A DNA stretch of 64,000 bases, taken from contig OX393572.1 of assembly GCA_947652115.1 (NCBI GenBank), forward strand, positions 9,312,611 to 9,376,610, in the 5' to 3' direction. This stretch comes from Blastomussa wellsi (lineage: Eukaryota; Cnidaria; Anthozoa; Scleractinia; Plerogyridae). Made by a program: the position numbers and the translations under genes. This document shows positions 1 through 12,900 of the stretch, piece after piece. Position 1 is the stretch's first letter, and each line of letters begins with the position of its first letter. The notes below the pieces were generated by a model. The model did not search any database. It was not told the DNA's origin and saw only the letters and a list, made by a program, of their open reading frames with translations.

Positions 1-77
1 TTGCGGGTGCCGCGAAACGTTGAAATTACTATGTTCTCCTCATAAGAAAACTGCGCGCACATTTGCGCTTTAATTTC

Positions 78-94
78 AGCCGATTCGGACGAAG
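78..94 (-). promoter_or_regulatory. CENP-B-box-like motif in the satellite monomer (first copy)
   Basis: Read on the minus strand the site fits nTTCGnnnnAnnCGGGn at 8 of the 9 core positions; the final G of CGGG is C. It recurs in monomers carrying the CAGCCGATTCGGACGAAG variant, while monomers with CAGTCGATTC lose a second core base. The resemblance is visible; any binding is inference. Confidence 0.3.
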
Positions 95-734
95 TTGCAA
101 AAAATCACTCTTGGTCTTCCGAAAAATTTCATTTTTTCCTAAAAAATTGCGGGTGCCGCGAAACGTTGAAATTACGATGTTCTCGTCATAAGAACACTGC
201 GCGCACATTTACGCTTTAATTTCAGCCGATTCGGACGAAGTTCCAAAAAATCACTTTTTGGCCTTTCGAAAAATTTCATTTTTTGCTAAAAAATTGCGGG
301 TGCCGCGAAACGTTGAAATTTTGATGTTCTCGTCATAAGAACACTGCGCGCACATTTGCGCTTTAATTTCAGTCGATTCGGACGAAGTTCCAAAAAATCA
401 CTTTTCGGCCTTCCGAAAAATTTCTTTTTTTGCTAAAAAATTGCGGGTGCCGCGAAACGTTGAAATTTTGATGTTCTCGTCATAAGAACACTGCGCGCAC
501 ATTTGCGCTTTAATTTCAGTCGATTCGGACGAAGTTCCAAACAATCACTTTTTGGCCTTCCGAAAAATTTAATTTTTTGCCAAAAAATTGCGGGTGCCGC
601 GAAACGTTGAAATTACTATGTTCTCGTCATAAGAACACTGCGCGCACATTTGCGCTTAAATTTCAGCCGATTCGGACGAAGTTGCAAAAAATCACTTTTT
701 GGCCTTCCGAAAAATTTCATTTTTTGCTAAAAAA

Positions 735-915
735 TTGCGGGTGCCGCAAAACGTTGAAATTACGATGTTCTCGTCATAAAAACACTGCGCGCATATTTGC
801 GCTTTCGTCACAAGAACACTGCGCGCACATTTGCGCTTTAATTTCAGCCGATTCGGACGAGGTTCCAAACAATCACTTTTTGGCCTTCCGAAAAATTTCA
901 TTTTTTGCTAAAAAA
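735..915. repeat. Aberrant 181-bp satellite monomer
   Basis: Consecutive monomer starts here are 181 bp apart instead of 147. The extra 34 bp is a partial internal duplication of the CGTCAYAAGAACACTGCGCG block, consistent with slippage or unequal exchange. Confidence 0.8.
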
Positions 916-3900
916 TTGCGGGTGCCGCGAAACGTTGAAATTACGATGTTCTCGTCATAAGAACACTGCGCGCACATTTGCGCTTTAATTTCAGTCGAAT
1001 CGGACGAAGTTCCAAAAACTCACTTTTCGGCCTTCCGAAAAATTTCATTTTTTGCTAAAAAATTGCGGGTGCCGCGAAACGTTGAAATTTTGATGTTCTC
1101 GTCATAAGAACACTGCGCGCACATTTACGCTTTAATTTCAGCCGATTCGAACGAAGTTGCAAAAAATCACTTTTTGGCCTACCGAAAAATTTCATTTTTT
1201 GCTAAAAAATTGCGGGTGCCGCGAAACGTTGAAATTACGATGTTCTCGTCATAAGAACACTGCGCGCAAATTTGCGCTTTAATTTCAGTCGATTGGGACG
1301 AAGTTGCAAAAAATCACTTTTTGGCCTTCCGAAAAATTTCATTTTTTGCTAAAAAATTGCGGGTGTTGCGAAACGTTGAAATTACGATGTTCTCGTCATA
1401 AGAACACTGCGCGCACATTTGCGCTTTAATTTCAGCCGATTCGGACGAAGTTCCAAAAAATCACTTTTTGGCCTTCCGAAAAATTTCATTTTTTGCTAAA
1501 AAATTGCGGGTGCCGCGAAACGTTGAAATTACGATGTTCTCGTCATAAGAACACTGCGCGCACATTTGCGCTTTAATTTCAGCCGATTCGGACGAAGTTC
1601 CAAAAAATTACTTTTTGGCCTTCCGAAAAATTTCATTTTTTGCTAAAAAATTGCGGGTGCCGCGAAACGTTGAAATTACGATGTTCTCGTCATAAGAGCA
1701 CTGCGCGCACATTTGCGCTTTAATTTCAGCCGATTCGGACGAAGTTCCAAAAAATCACTTTTCGGCCTTCCGAAAAATTTCTTTTTTTGCTAAAAAATTG
1801 CGGGTGCCGCGAAACGTTGAAATTTTGATGTTCTCGTCATAAGAACACTACGCGCACATTTGCGCTTTAATTTCAGTCGATTCGGACGAAGTTCCAAACA
1901 ATCACTTTTTGGCCTTCCGAAAAATTTAATTTTTTGCTAAAAAATTGCGGGTGCCGCGAAACGTTGAAATTACTATGTTCTCGTCATAAGAACACTGCGC
2001 GCACATTTGCGCTTAAATTTCAGCCGATTCGGACGAAGTTGCAAAAAATCACTTTTTGGCCTTCCGAAAAATTTCATTTTTTGCTAAAAAATTGCGGGTG
2101 CCGCAAAACGTTGAAATTACGATGTTCTCGTCATAAAAACACTGCGCGCATATTTGCGCTTTAATTTCAGCCGATTCGGACGAAGATCCAAAAATCACTT
2201 TTTGGCCTTCCGAAAAATTTCATTTTTTGCTAAAAAATTCCCGGTGCCGCGAAACGTTGAAATTACGATGTTCTCGTCATAAGAGCACTGCGCGCACATT
2301 TGCGCTTTAATTTCAGCCGATTCGGACGAAGTTCCAAAAAATCACTTTTTGGCCTTCCGAAAAATTTCATTTTTTGCTAAAAAATTGCGGGTGCCGCGAA
2401 ACGTTGAAATTACGATGTTCTCGTCATAAGAACACTGCGCGCACATTTGCGCTTTAATTTCAGTCGATTCGGACGAGCTTCCAAAAAATCACTTTTCGGC
2501 CTTCCGAAAAATTTAATTTTTTGCTAAAAAATTGCGGGTGCCGCGAAACGTTGAAATTACGATGTTCTCGTCATAACAACACTGCGCGCACCTTTGCGCT
2601 TTAATTTCAGTCGATTGGGACGAAGTTGCAAAAAATCACTTTTTGGCCTTCCGAAAAATTTCATTTTTTGCTAAAAAATTGCGGGTGTTGCGAAACGTTG
2701 AAATTACGATATTCTCGTCATAAGAACACTGCGCGCACATTTGCGCTTTAATTTCAGCCGATTCGGACGAAGTTCCAACAAATCACTTTTTGGCCTTCCG
2801 AAAAATTTCATTTTTTGCTAAAAAATTGCGCGTGCCGCGAAACGTTGAAATTTTGATGTTCTCGTCATAAGAACACTGCGCGCACATTTGCGCTTTAATT
2901 TCAGCCGATTCGGACGAAGTTCCAAACAATCACTTTTTGGCCTTCCGAAAAATTTCATTTTTTGCTAAAAAATTGCGGGTGCCGCGAAACGTTGATATTT
3001 TGATGTTCTCGTCATAAGAACACTGCGCGCACATTTGCGCTTTAATTTCAGCCGATTCGGACGAAGTTCCAAAAAATCACTTTTTGGCCTTCCGAAAAAT
3101 TTCATTTTTTGCTAAAAAATTGCGGGTGCCGCGAAACGTTGAAATTACGATGTTCTCGTCATAAGAACACTGCGCGCACATTTGCGCTTTAATTTCAGTC
3201 GATTCGGACGAACTTCCAAAAAATCACTTTTCGGCCTTCCGAAAAATTTCATTTTTTGCTAAAAAATTGCGGGTGCCGCGAAACGTTCAAATTACGATGT
3301 TCTCGTCATAAGAACACTGCGCGCACATTTGCGCTTTAATTTCAGCCGATTCGGACGAAGTTCCAAAAAATCACTTTTTGGCCTTCCGAAAAATTTCATT
3401 TTTTGCTAAAAAATTGCGGGTGCCGCGAAACGTTGAAATTACGATGTTCTCGTCACAAGAACACTGCGCGCACATTTGCGCTTTAATTTCAGCCGATTCG
3501 GACGAGGTTCCAAACAATCACTTTTTGGCCTTCCGAAAAATTTCATTTTTTGCTAAAAAATTGCGGGTGCCGCGAAACGTTGAAATTACGATGTTCTCGT
3601 CATAAGAACACTGCGCGCACATTTGCGCTTTAATTTCAGTCGAATCGGACGAAGTTCCAAAAAATCACTTTTCGGCCTTCCGAAAAATTTCATTTTTTGC
3701 TAAAAAATTGCGGGTGCCGCGAAACGTTGAAATTTTGATGTTCTCGTCATAAGAACACTGCGCGCACATTTACGCTTTAATTTCAGCCGATTCGAACGAA
3801 GTTGCAAAAAATCACTTTTTGGCCTTCCGAAAAATTTCATTTTTTGCTAAAAAATTGCGGGTGCCGCGAAACGTTGAAATTACGATGTTCTCGTCATAAG

Positions 3901-6900
3901 AACACTGCGCGCACATTTGCGCTTTAATTTCAGTCGATTCGGACGAGCTTCCAAAAAATCACTTTTCGGCCTTCCGAAAAATTTAATTTTTTGCTAAAAA
4001 ATTGCGGGTGCCGCGAAACGTTGAAATTACGATGTTCTCGTCATAACAACACTGCGCGCACATTTGCGCTTTAATTTCAGTCGATTGGGACGAAGTTGCA
4101 AAAAATCACTTTTTGGCCTTCCGAAAAATTTCATTTTTTGCTAAAAAATTGCGGGTGTTGCGAAACGTTGAAATTACGATATTCTCGTCATAAGAACACT
4201 GCGCGCACATTTGCGCTTTAATTTCAGCCGATTCGGACGAAGTTCCAACAAATCACTTTTTGGCCTTCCGAAAAATTTCATTTTTTGCTAAAAAATTGCG
4301 GGTGCCGCGAAACGTTGAAATTTTGATGTTCTCGTCATAAGAACACTGCGCGCACATTTGCGTTTTAATTTCAGCCGATTCGGACGAAGTTCCAAAAAAT
4401 CACTTTTTGGCCTTCCGAAAAATTTCATTTTTTGCTAAAAAATTCCCGGTGCCGCGAAACGTTGAAATTACGATGTTCTCGTCATAAGAGCACTGCGCGC
4501 ACATTTGCGCTTTAATTTCAGCCGATTCGGACGAAGTTCCAAACAATCACTTTTTGGCCTTCCGAAAAATTTCATTTTTTGCTAAAAAATTGCGGGTGCC
4601 GCGAAACGTTGATATTTTGATGTTCTCGTCATAAGAACACTGCGCGCACATTTGCGCTTTAATTTCAGCCGATTCGGACGAAGTTCCAAAAAATCACTTT
4701 TTGGCCTTCCGAAAAATTTCATTTTTTGCTAAAAAATTGCGGGTGCCGCGAAACGTTGAAATTACGATGTTCTCGTCATAAGAACACTGCGCGCACATTT
4801 GCGCTTTAATTTCAGTCGATTCGGACGAACTTCCAAAAAATCACTTTTCGGCCTTCCGAAAAATTTAATTTTTTGCTAAAAAATTGCGGGTGCCGCGAAA
4901 CGTTCAAATTACGATGTTCTCGTCATAAGAACACTGCGCGCACATTTGCGCTTTAATTTCAGCCGATTCGGACGAAGTTCCAAAAAATCACTTTTTGGCC
5001 TTCCGAAAAATTTCATTTTTTGCTAAAAAATTGCGGGTGCCGCGAAACGTTGAAATTACGATGTTCTCGTCACAAGAACACTGCGCGCACATTTGCGCTT
5101 TAATTTCAGCCGATTCGGACGAGGTTCCAAACAATCACTTTTTGGCCTTCCGAAAAATTTCATTTTTTGCTAAAAAATTGCGGGTGCCGCGAAACGTTGA
5201 AATTACGATGTTCTCGTCATAAGAACACTGCGCGCACATTTGCGCTTTAATTTCAGTCGAATCGGACGAAGTTCCAAAAAATCACTTTTCGGCCTTCCGA
5301 AAAATTTCATTTTTTGCTAAAAAATTGCGGGTGCCGCGAAACGTTGAAATTTTGATGTTCTCGTCATAAGAACACTGCGCGCACATTTACGCTTTAATTT
5401 CAGCCGATTCGAACGAAGTTGCAAAAAATCACTTTTTGGCCTACCGAAAAATTTCATTTTTTGCTAAAAAATTGCGGGTGCCGCGAAACGTTGAAATTAC
5501 GATGTTCTCGTCATAAGAACACTGCGCGCAAATTTGCGCTTTAATTTCAGTCGATTGGGACGAAGTTGCAAAAAATCACTTTTTGGCCTTCCGAAAAATT
5601 TCATTTTTTGCTAAAAAATTGCGGGTGTTGCGAAACGTTGAAATTACGATGTTCTCGTCATAAGAACACTGCGCGCACATTTGCGCTTTAATTTCAGCCG
5701 ATTCGGACGAAGTTCCAAAAAATCACTTTTTGGCCTTCCGAAAAATTTCATTTTTTGCTAAAAAATTGCGGGTGCCGCGAAACGTTGAAATTACGATGTT
5801 CTCGTCATAAGAACACTGCGCGCACATTTGCGCTTTAATTTCAGCCGATTCGGACGAAGTTCCAAAAAATCACTTTTTGGCCTTCCGAAAAATTTCATTT
5901 TTTGCTAAAAAATTCCCGGTGTCGCGAAACGTTGAAATTACGATGTTCTCGTCATAAGAGCACTGCGCGCACATTTGCGCTTTAATTTCAGCCGATTCGG
6001 ACGAAGTTCCAAACAATCACTTTTTGGCCTTCCGAAAAATTTCATTTTTTGCTAAAAAATTGCGGGTGCCGCGAAACGTTGAAATTACGATGTTCTCGTC
6101 ATAAGAACACTGCGCGCACATTTGCGCTTTAATTTCAGCCGATTCGGACGAAGTTCCAAAAAATCACTTTTTGGCCTTCCGAAAAATTTCATTTTTTGCT
6201 AAAAAATTGCGGGTGCCGCGAAACGTTGAAATTTTGATGTTCTCGTCATAAGAACACTGCGCGCACATTTGCGCTTTAATTTCAGCCGATTCGGACGAAG
6301 TTCCAAAAAATCACTTTTTGGCCTTCCGAAAAATTTCATTTTTTGCTAAAAAATTGCGGGTGCCGCGAAACGTTGAAATTTTGATGTTCTCGTCATAAGA
6401 ACACTGCGCGCACATTTGCGCTTTAATTTCAGCCGATTCGGACGAAGTTGCAAAAAATAACTTTTTGGCCTACCGAAAAATTTCATTTTTTGCTAAAAAA
6501 TTGCGGGTGCCGCGAAACGTTGAAATTACGATGTTCTCGTCATAAGAACACTGCGCGCACATTTGCGCTTTAATTCCAGTCGATTCGGACGAAGTTGCAA
6601 AAAATCACTTTTTGGCCTTCCGAAAAATTTCATTTTTTGCTAAAAAATTGCGGGTGCCGCGAAACGTTGAAATTACGATGTTCTCGTCATAAGAACACTG
6701 CGCGCACATTTGCGCTTTAATTTCAGTCGATTCGGACGAACTTCCAAAAAATCACTTTTCGGCCTTCCGAAAAATTTAATTTTTTGCTAAAAAATTGCGG
6801 GTGCCGCGAAACGTTCAAATTACGATGTTCTCGTCATAAGAACACTGCGCGCACATTTGCGCTTTAATTTCAGCCGATTCGGACGAAGTTCCAAAAAATC

Positions 6901-9900
6901 ACTTTTTGGCCTTCCGAAAAATTTCATTTTTTGCTAAAAAATTGCGGGTGCCGCGAAACGTTGAAATTACGATGTTCTCGTCACAAGAACACTGCGCGCA
7001 CATTTGCGCTTTAATTTCAGCCGATTCGGACGAGGTTCCAAACAATCACTTTTTGGCCTTCCGAAAAATTTCATTTTTTGCTAAAAAATTGCGGGTGCCG
7101 CGAAACGTTGAAATTACGATGTTCTCGTCATAAGAACACTGCGCGCACATTTGCGCTTTAATTTCAGTCGAATCGGACGAAGTTCCAAAAACTCACTTTT
7201 CGGCCTTCCGAAAAATTTCATTTTTTGCTAAAAAATTGCGGGTGCCGCGAAACGTTGAAATTTTGATGTTCTCGTCATAAGAACACTGCGCGCACATTTA
7301 CGCTTTAATTTCAGCCGATTTGAACGAAGTTGCAAAAAATCACTTTTTGGCCTACCGAAAAATTTCATTTTTTGCTAAAAAATTGCGGGTGCCGCGAAAC
7401 GTTGAAATTACGATGTTCTCGTCATAAGAACACTGCGCGCAAATTTGCGCTTTAATTTCAGTCGATTGGGACGAAGTTGCAAAAAATCACTTTTTGGCCT
7501 TCCGAAAAATTTCATTTTTTGCTAAAAAATTGCGGGTGTTGCGAAACGTTGAAATTACGATGTTCTCGTCATAAGAACACTGCGCGCACATTTGCGCTTT
7601 AATTTCAGCCGATTCGGACGAAGTTCCAAAAAATCACTTTTTGGCCTTCCGAAAAATTTCATTTTTTGCTAAAAAATTGCGGGTGCCGCGAAACGTTGAA
7701 ATTACGATGTTCTCGTCATAAGAACACTGCGCGCACATTTGCGCTTTAATTTCAGCCGATTCGGACGAAGTTCCAAAAAATCACTTTTTGGCCTTCCGAA
7801 AAATTTCATTTTTTGCTAAAGAATTCCCGGTGCCGCGAAACGTTGAAATTACGATGTTCTCGTCATAAGAGCACTGCGCGCACATTTGCGCTTTAATTTC
7901 AGCCGATTCGGACGAAGTTGCAAAAAATCACTCTTGGCCTTCCGAAAAATTTCATTTTTTCCTAAAAAATTGCGGGTGCCGCGAAACGTTGAAATTACGA
8001 TGTTCTCGTCATAAGAACACTGCGCGCACATTTACGCTTTAATTTCAGCCGATTCGGACGAAGTTCCAAAAAATCACTTTTTGGCCTTCCGAAAAATTTC
8101 ATTTTTTGCTAAAAAATTGCGGGTGCCGCGAAACGTTGAAATTTTGATGTTCTCGTCATAAGAACACTGCGCGCACATTTGCGCTTTAATTTCAGTCGAT
8201 TCGGACGAAGTTCCAAAAAATCACTTTTCGGCCTTCCGAAAAATTTCATTTTTTGCTAAAAAATTGCGGGTGCCGCGAAACGTTGAAATTTTGATGTTCT
8301 CGTCATAAGAACACTGCGCGCACATTTGCGCTTTAATTTCAGTCGATTCGGACGAAGTTCCAAACAATCACTTTTTGGCCTTCCGAAAAATTTAATTTTT
8401 TGCTAAAAAATTGCGGGTGCCGCGAAACGTTGAAATTACTATGTTCTCGTCATAAGAACACTGCGCGCACATTTGCGCTTAAATTTCAGCCGATTCGGAC
8501 GAAGTTGCAAAAAATCACTTTTTGGCCTTCCGAAAAATTTCATTTTTTGCTAAAAAATTGCGGGTGCCGCAAAACGTTGAAATTACGATGTTCTCGTCAT
8601 AAGAACACTGCGCGCATATTTGCGCTTTAATTTCAGCCGATTCGGACGAAGTTCCAAAAAATCACTTTTTGGCCTTCCGAAAAATTTCATTTTTTGCTAA
8701 AAAATTGCGGGTGCCGCGAAACGTTGAAATTACGATGTTCTCGTCATAAGAACACTGCGCGCACATTTGCGCTTTAATTTCAGTCGATTCGGACGAACTT
8801 CCAAAAAATCACTTTTCGGCCTTCCGAAAAATTTAATTTTTTGCTAAAAAATTGCGGGTGCCGCGAAACGTTGAAATTACGATGTTCTCGTCATAAGAAC
8901 ACTGCGCGCACATTTGCGCTTTAATTTCAGTCGATTGGGACGACGTTGCAAAAAATCACTTTTTGGCCTTCCGAAAAATTTCATTTTTTGCTAAAAAATT
9001 GCGGGTGTTGCGAAACGTTGAAATTACGATGTTCTCGTCATAAGAACACTGCGCGCACATTTGCGCTTTAATTTCAGCCGATTCGGACGAAGTTCCAAAA
9101 AATCACTTTTTGGCCTTCCGAAAAATTTCATTTTTTGCTAAAAAATTGCCGGTGTCGCGAAACGTTGAAATTACGATGTTCTCGTCATAAGAGCACTGCG
9201 CGCACATTTGCGCTTTAATTTCAGCCGATTCGGACGAAGTTCCAAACAATCACTTTTTGGCCTTCCGAAAAATTTCATTTTTTGCTAAAAAATTGCGGGT
9301 GCCGCGAAACGTTGATATTTTGATGTTCTCGTCATAAGAACACTGCGCGCACATTTGCGCTTTAATTTCAGCCGATTCGGACGAAGTTCCAAAAAATCAC
9401 TTTTTGGCCTTCCGAAAAATTTCATTTTTTGCTAAAAAATTGCGGGTGCCGCGAAACGTTGAAATTACGATGTTCTCGTCATAAGAACACTGCGCGCACA
9501 TTTGCGCTTTAATTTCAGTCGATTCGGACGAACTTCCAAAAAATCACTTTTCGGCCTTCCGAAAAATTTAATTTTTTGCTAAAAAATTGCGGGTGCCGCG
9601 AAACGTTCAAATTACGATGTTCTCGTCATAAGAACACTGCGCGCACATTTGCGCTTTAATTTCAGTGGAATCGGACGAAGTTCCAAAAAATCACTTTTCG
9701 GCCTTCCGAAAAATTTCATTTTTTGCTAAAAAATTGCGGGTGCTGCGAAACGTTGAAATTTTGATGTTCTCGTCATAAGAACACTGCGCGCACATTTACG
9801 CTTTAATTTCAGCCGATTCGAACGAAGTTGCAAAAAATCACTTTTTGGCCTACCGAAAAATTTCATTTTTTGCTAAAAAATTGCGGGTGCCGCGAAACGT

Positions 9901-12900
9901 TGAAATTACGATGTTCTCGTCATAAGAACACTGCGCGCAAATTTGCGCTTTAATTTCAGTCGATTGGGACGAAGTTGCAAAAAATCACTTTTTGGCCTTC
10001 CGAAAAATTTCATTTTTTGCTAAAAAATTGCGGGTGTTGCGAAACGTTGAAATTACGATGTTCTCGTCATAAGAACACTGCGCGCACATTTGCGCTTTAA
10101 TTTCAGCCGATTCGGACGAAGTTCCAAAAAATCACTTTTTGGCCTTCCGAAAAATTTCATTTTTTGCTAAAAAATTGCGGGTGCCGCGAAACGTTGAAAT
10201 TACGATGTTCTCGTCATAAGAACACTGCGCGCACATTTGCGCTTTAATTTCAGCCGATTCGGACGAAGTTCCAAAAAATCACTTTTTGGCCTTCCGAAAA
10301 ATTTCATTTTTTGCTAAAAAATTCCCGGTGCCGCGAAACGTTGAAATTACGATGTTCTCGTCATAAGAGCACTGCGCGCACATTTGCGCTTTAATTTCAG
10401 CCGATTCGGACGAAGTTCCAAACAATCACTTTTTGGCCTTCCGAAAAATTTCATTTTTTGCTAAAAAATTGCGGGTGCCGCGAAACGTTGAAATTACGAT
10501 GTTCTCGTCATAAGAACACTGCGCGCACATTTGCGCTTTAATTTCAGCCGATTCGGACGAAGTTGCAAAAAATCACTTTTTGGCCTTCCGAAAAATTTCA
10601 TTTTTTGCTAAAAAATTGCGGGTGCCGCGAAACGTTGAAATTTTGATGTTCTCGTCATAAGAACACTGCGCGCACATTTGCGCTTTAATTTCAGCCGATT
10701 CGGACGAAGTTCCAAAAAATCACTTTTTGGCCTTCCGAAAAATTTCATTTTTTGCTAAAAAATTGCGGGTGCCGCGAAACGTTGAAATTTTGATGTTCTC
10801 GTCATAAGAACACTGCGCGCACATTTACGCTTTAATTTCAGCCGATTCGGACGAAGTTGCAAAAAATAATTTTTTGGCCTACCGAAAAATTTCATTTTTT
10901 GCTAAAAAATTGCGGGTGCCGCGAAACGTTGAAATTACGATGTTCTCGTCATAAGAACACTGCGCGCACATTTGCGCTTTAATTCCAGTCGATTCGGACG
11001 AAGTTGCAAAAAATCACTTTTTGGCCTTCCGAAAAATTTCATTTTTTGCTAAAAAATTGCGGGTGCCGCGAAACGTTGAAATTACGATGTTCTCGTCATA
11101 AGAACACTGCGCGCACATTTGCGCTTTAATTTCAGTCGATTCGGACGAACTTCCAAAAAATCACTTTTCGGCCTTCCGAAAAATTTAATTTTTTGCTAAA
11201 AAATTGCGGGTGCCGCGAAACGTTCAAATTACGATGTTCTCGTCATAAGAACACTGCGCGCACATTTGCGCTTTAATTTCAGCCGATTCGGACGAAGTTC
11301 CAAAAAATCACTTTTTGGCCTTCCGAAAAATTTCATTTTTTGCTAAAAAATTGCGGGTGCCGCGAAACGTTGAAATTACGATGTTCTCGTCACAAGAACA
11401 CTGCGCGCACATTTGCGCTTTAATTTCAGCCGATTCGGACGAGGTTCCAAACAATCACTTTTTGGCCTTCCGAAAAATTTCATTTTTTGCTAAAAAATTG
11501 CGGGTGCCGCGAAACGTTGAAAATACGATGTTCTCGTCATAAGAACACTGCGCGCACATTTGCGCTTTAATTTCAGTCGAATCGGACGAAGTTCCAAAAA
11601 ATCACTTTTCGGCCTTCCGAAAAATTTCATTTTTTGCTAAAAAATTGCGGGTGCCGCGAAACGTTGAAATTTTGATTTTCTCGTCATAAGAACACTGCGC
11701 GCACATTTACGCTTTAATTTCAGCCGATTCGAACGAAGTTGCAAAAAATCACTTTTTGGCCTACCGAAAAATTTCATTTTTTGCTAAAAAATTGCGGGTG
11801 CCGCGAAACGTTGAAATTACGATGTTCTCGTCATAAGAACACTGCGCGCAAATTTGCGCTTTAATTTCAGTCGATTGGGACGAAGTTGCAAAAAATCACT
11901 TTTTGGCCTTCCGAAAAATTTCATTTTTTGCTAAAAAATTGCGGGTGTTGCGAAACGTTGAAATTACGATGTTCTCGTCATAAGAACACTGCGCGCACAT
12001 TTGCGCTTTAATTTCAGCCGATTCGGACGAAGTTCCAAAAAATCACTTTTTGGCCTTCCGAAAAATTTCATTTTTTGCTAAAAAATTGCGGGTGCCGCGA
12101 AACGTTGAAATTACGATGTTCTCGTCATAAGAACACTGCGCGCACATTTGCGCTTTAATTTCAGCCGATTCGGACGAAGTTCCAAAAAATCACTTTTTGG
12201 CCTTCCGAAAAATTTCATTTTTTGCTAAAAAATTCCCGGTGCCGCGAAACGTTGAAATTACGATGTTCTCGTCATAAGAACACTGCGCGCATATTTGCGC
12301 TTTAATTTCAGCCGATTCGGACGAAGTTCCAAAAAATCACTTTTTGGCCTTCCGAAAAATTTCATTTTTTGCTAAAAAATTGCGGGTGCCGCGAAACGTT
12401 GAAATTACGATGTTCTCGTCATAAGAACACTGCGCGCACATTTGCGCTTTAATTTCAGCCGATTCGGACGAAGTTCCAAAAAATCACTTTTTGGCCTTCC
12501 GAAAAATTTCATTTTTTGCTAAAAAATTGCGGGTGCCGCGAAACGTTGAAATTTTGATGTTCTCGTCATAAGAACACTGCGCGCACATTTGCGCTTTAAT
12601 TTCAGCCGATTCGGACGAAGTTCCAAAAAATCACTTTTTGGCCTTCCGAAAAATTTCATTTTTTGCTAAAAAATTGCGGGTGCCGCGAAACGTTGAAATT
12701 ACGATGTTCTCGTCATAAGAACACTGCGCGCACATTTACGCTTTAATTTCAGCCGATTCGGACGAAGTTGCAAAAAATAACTTTTTGGCCTACCGAAAAA
12801 TTTCATTTTTTGCTAAAAAATTGCGGGTGCCGCGAAACGTTGAAATTACGATGTTCTCGTCATAAGAACACTGCGCGCACATTTGCGCTTTAATTCCAGT

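Noticed and set aside
577..11542. Repeated open frames of 60-127 codons inside the satellite array
   Set aside because: They arise because the 147-bp unit is divisible by three; most begin at non-ATG codons and have no protein-like conservation beyond the repeat.
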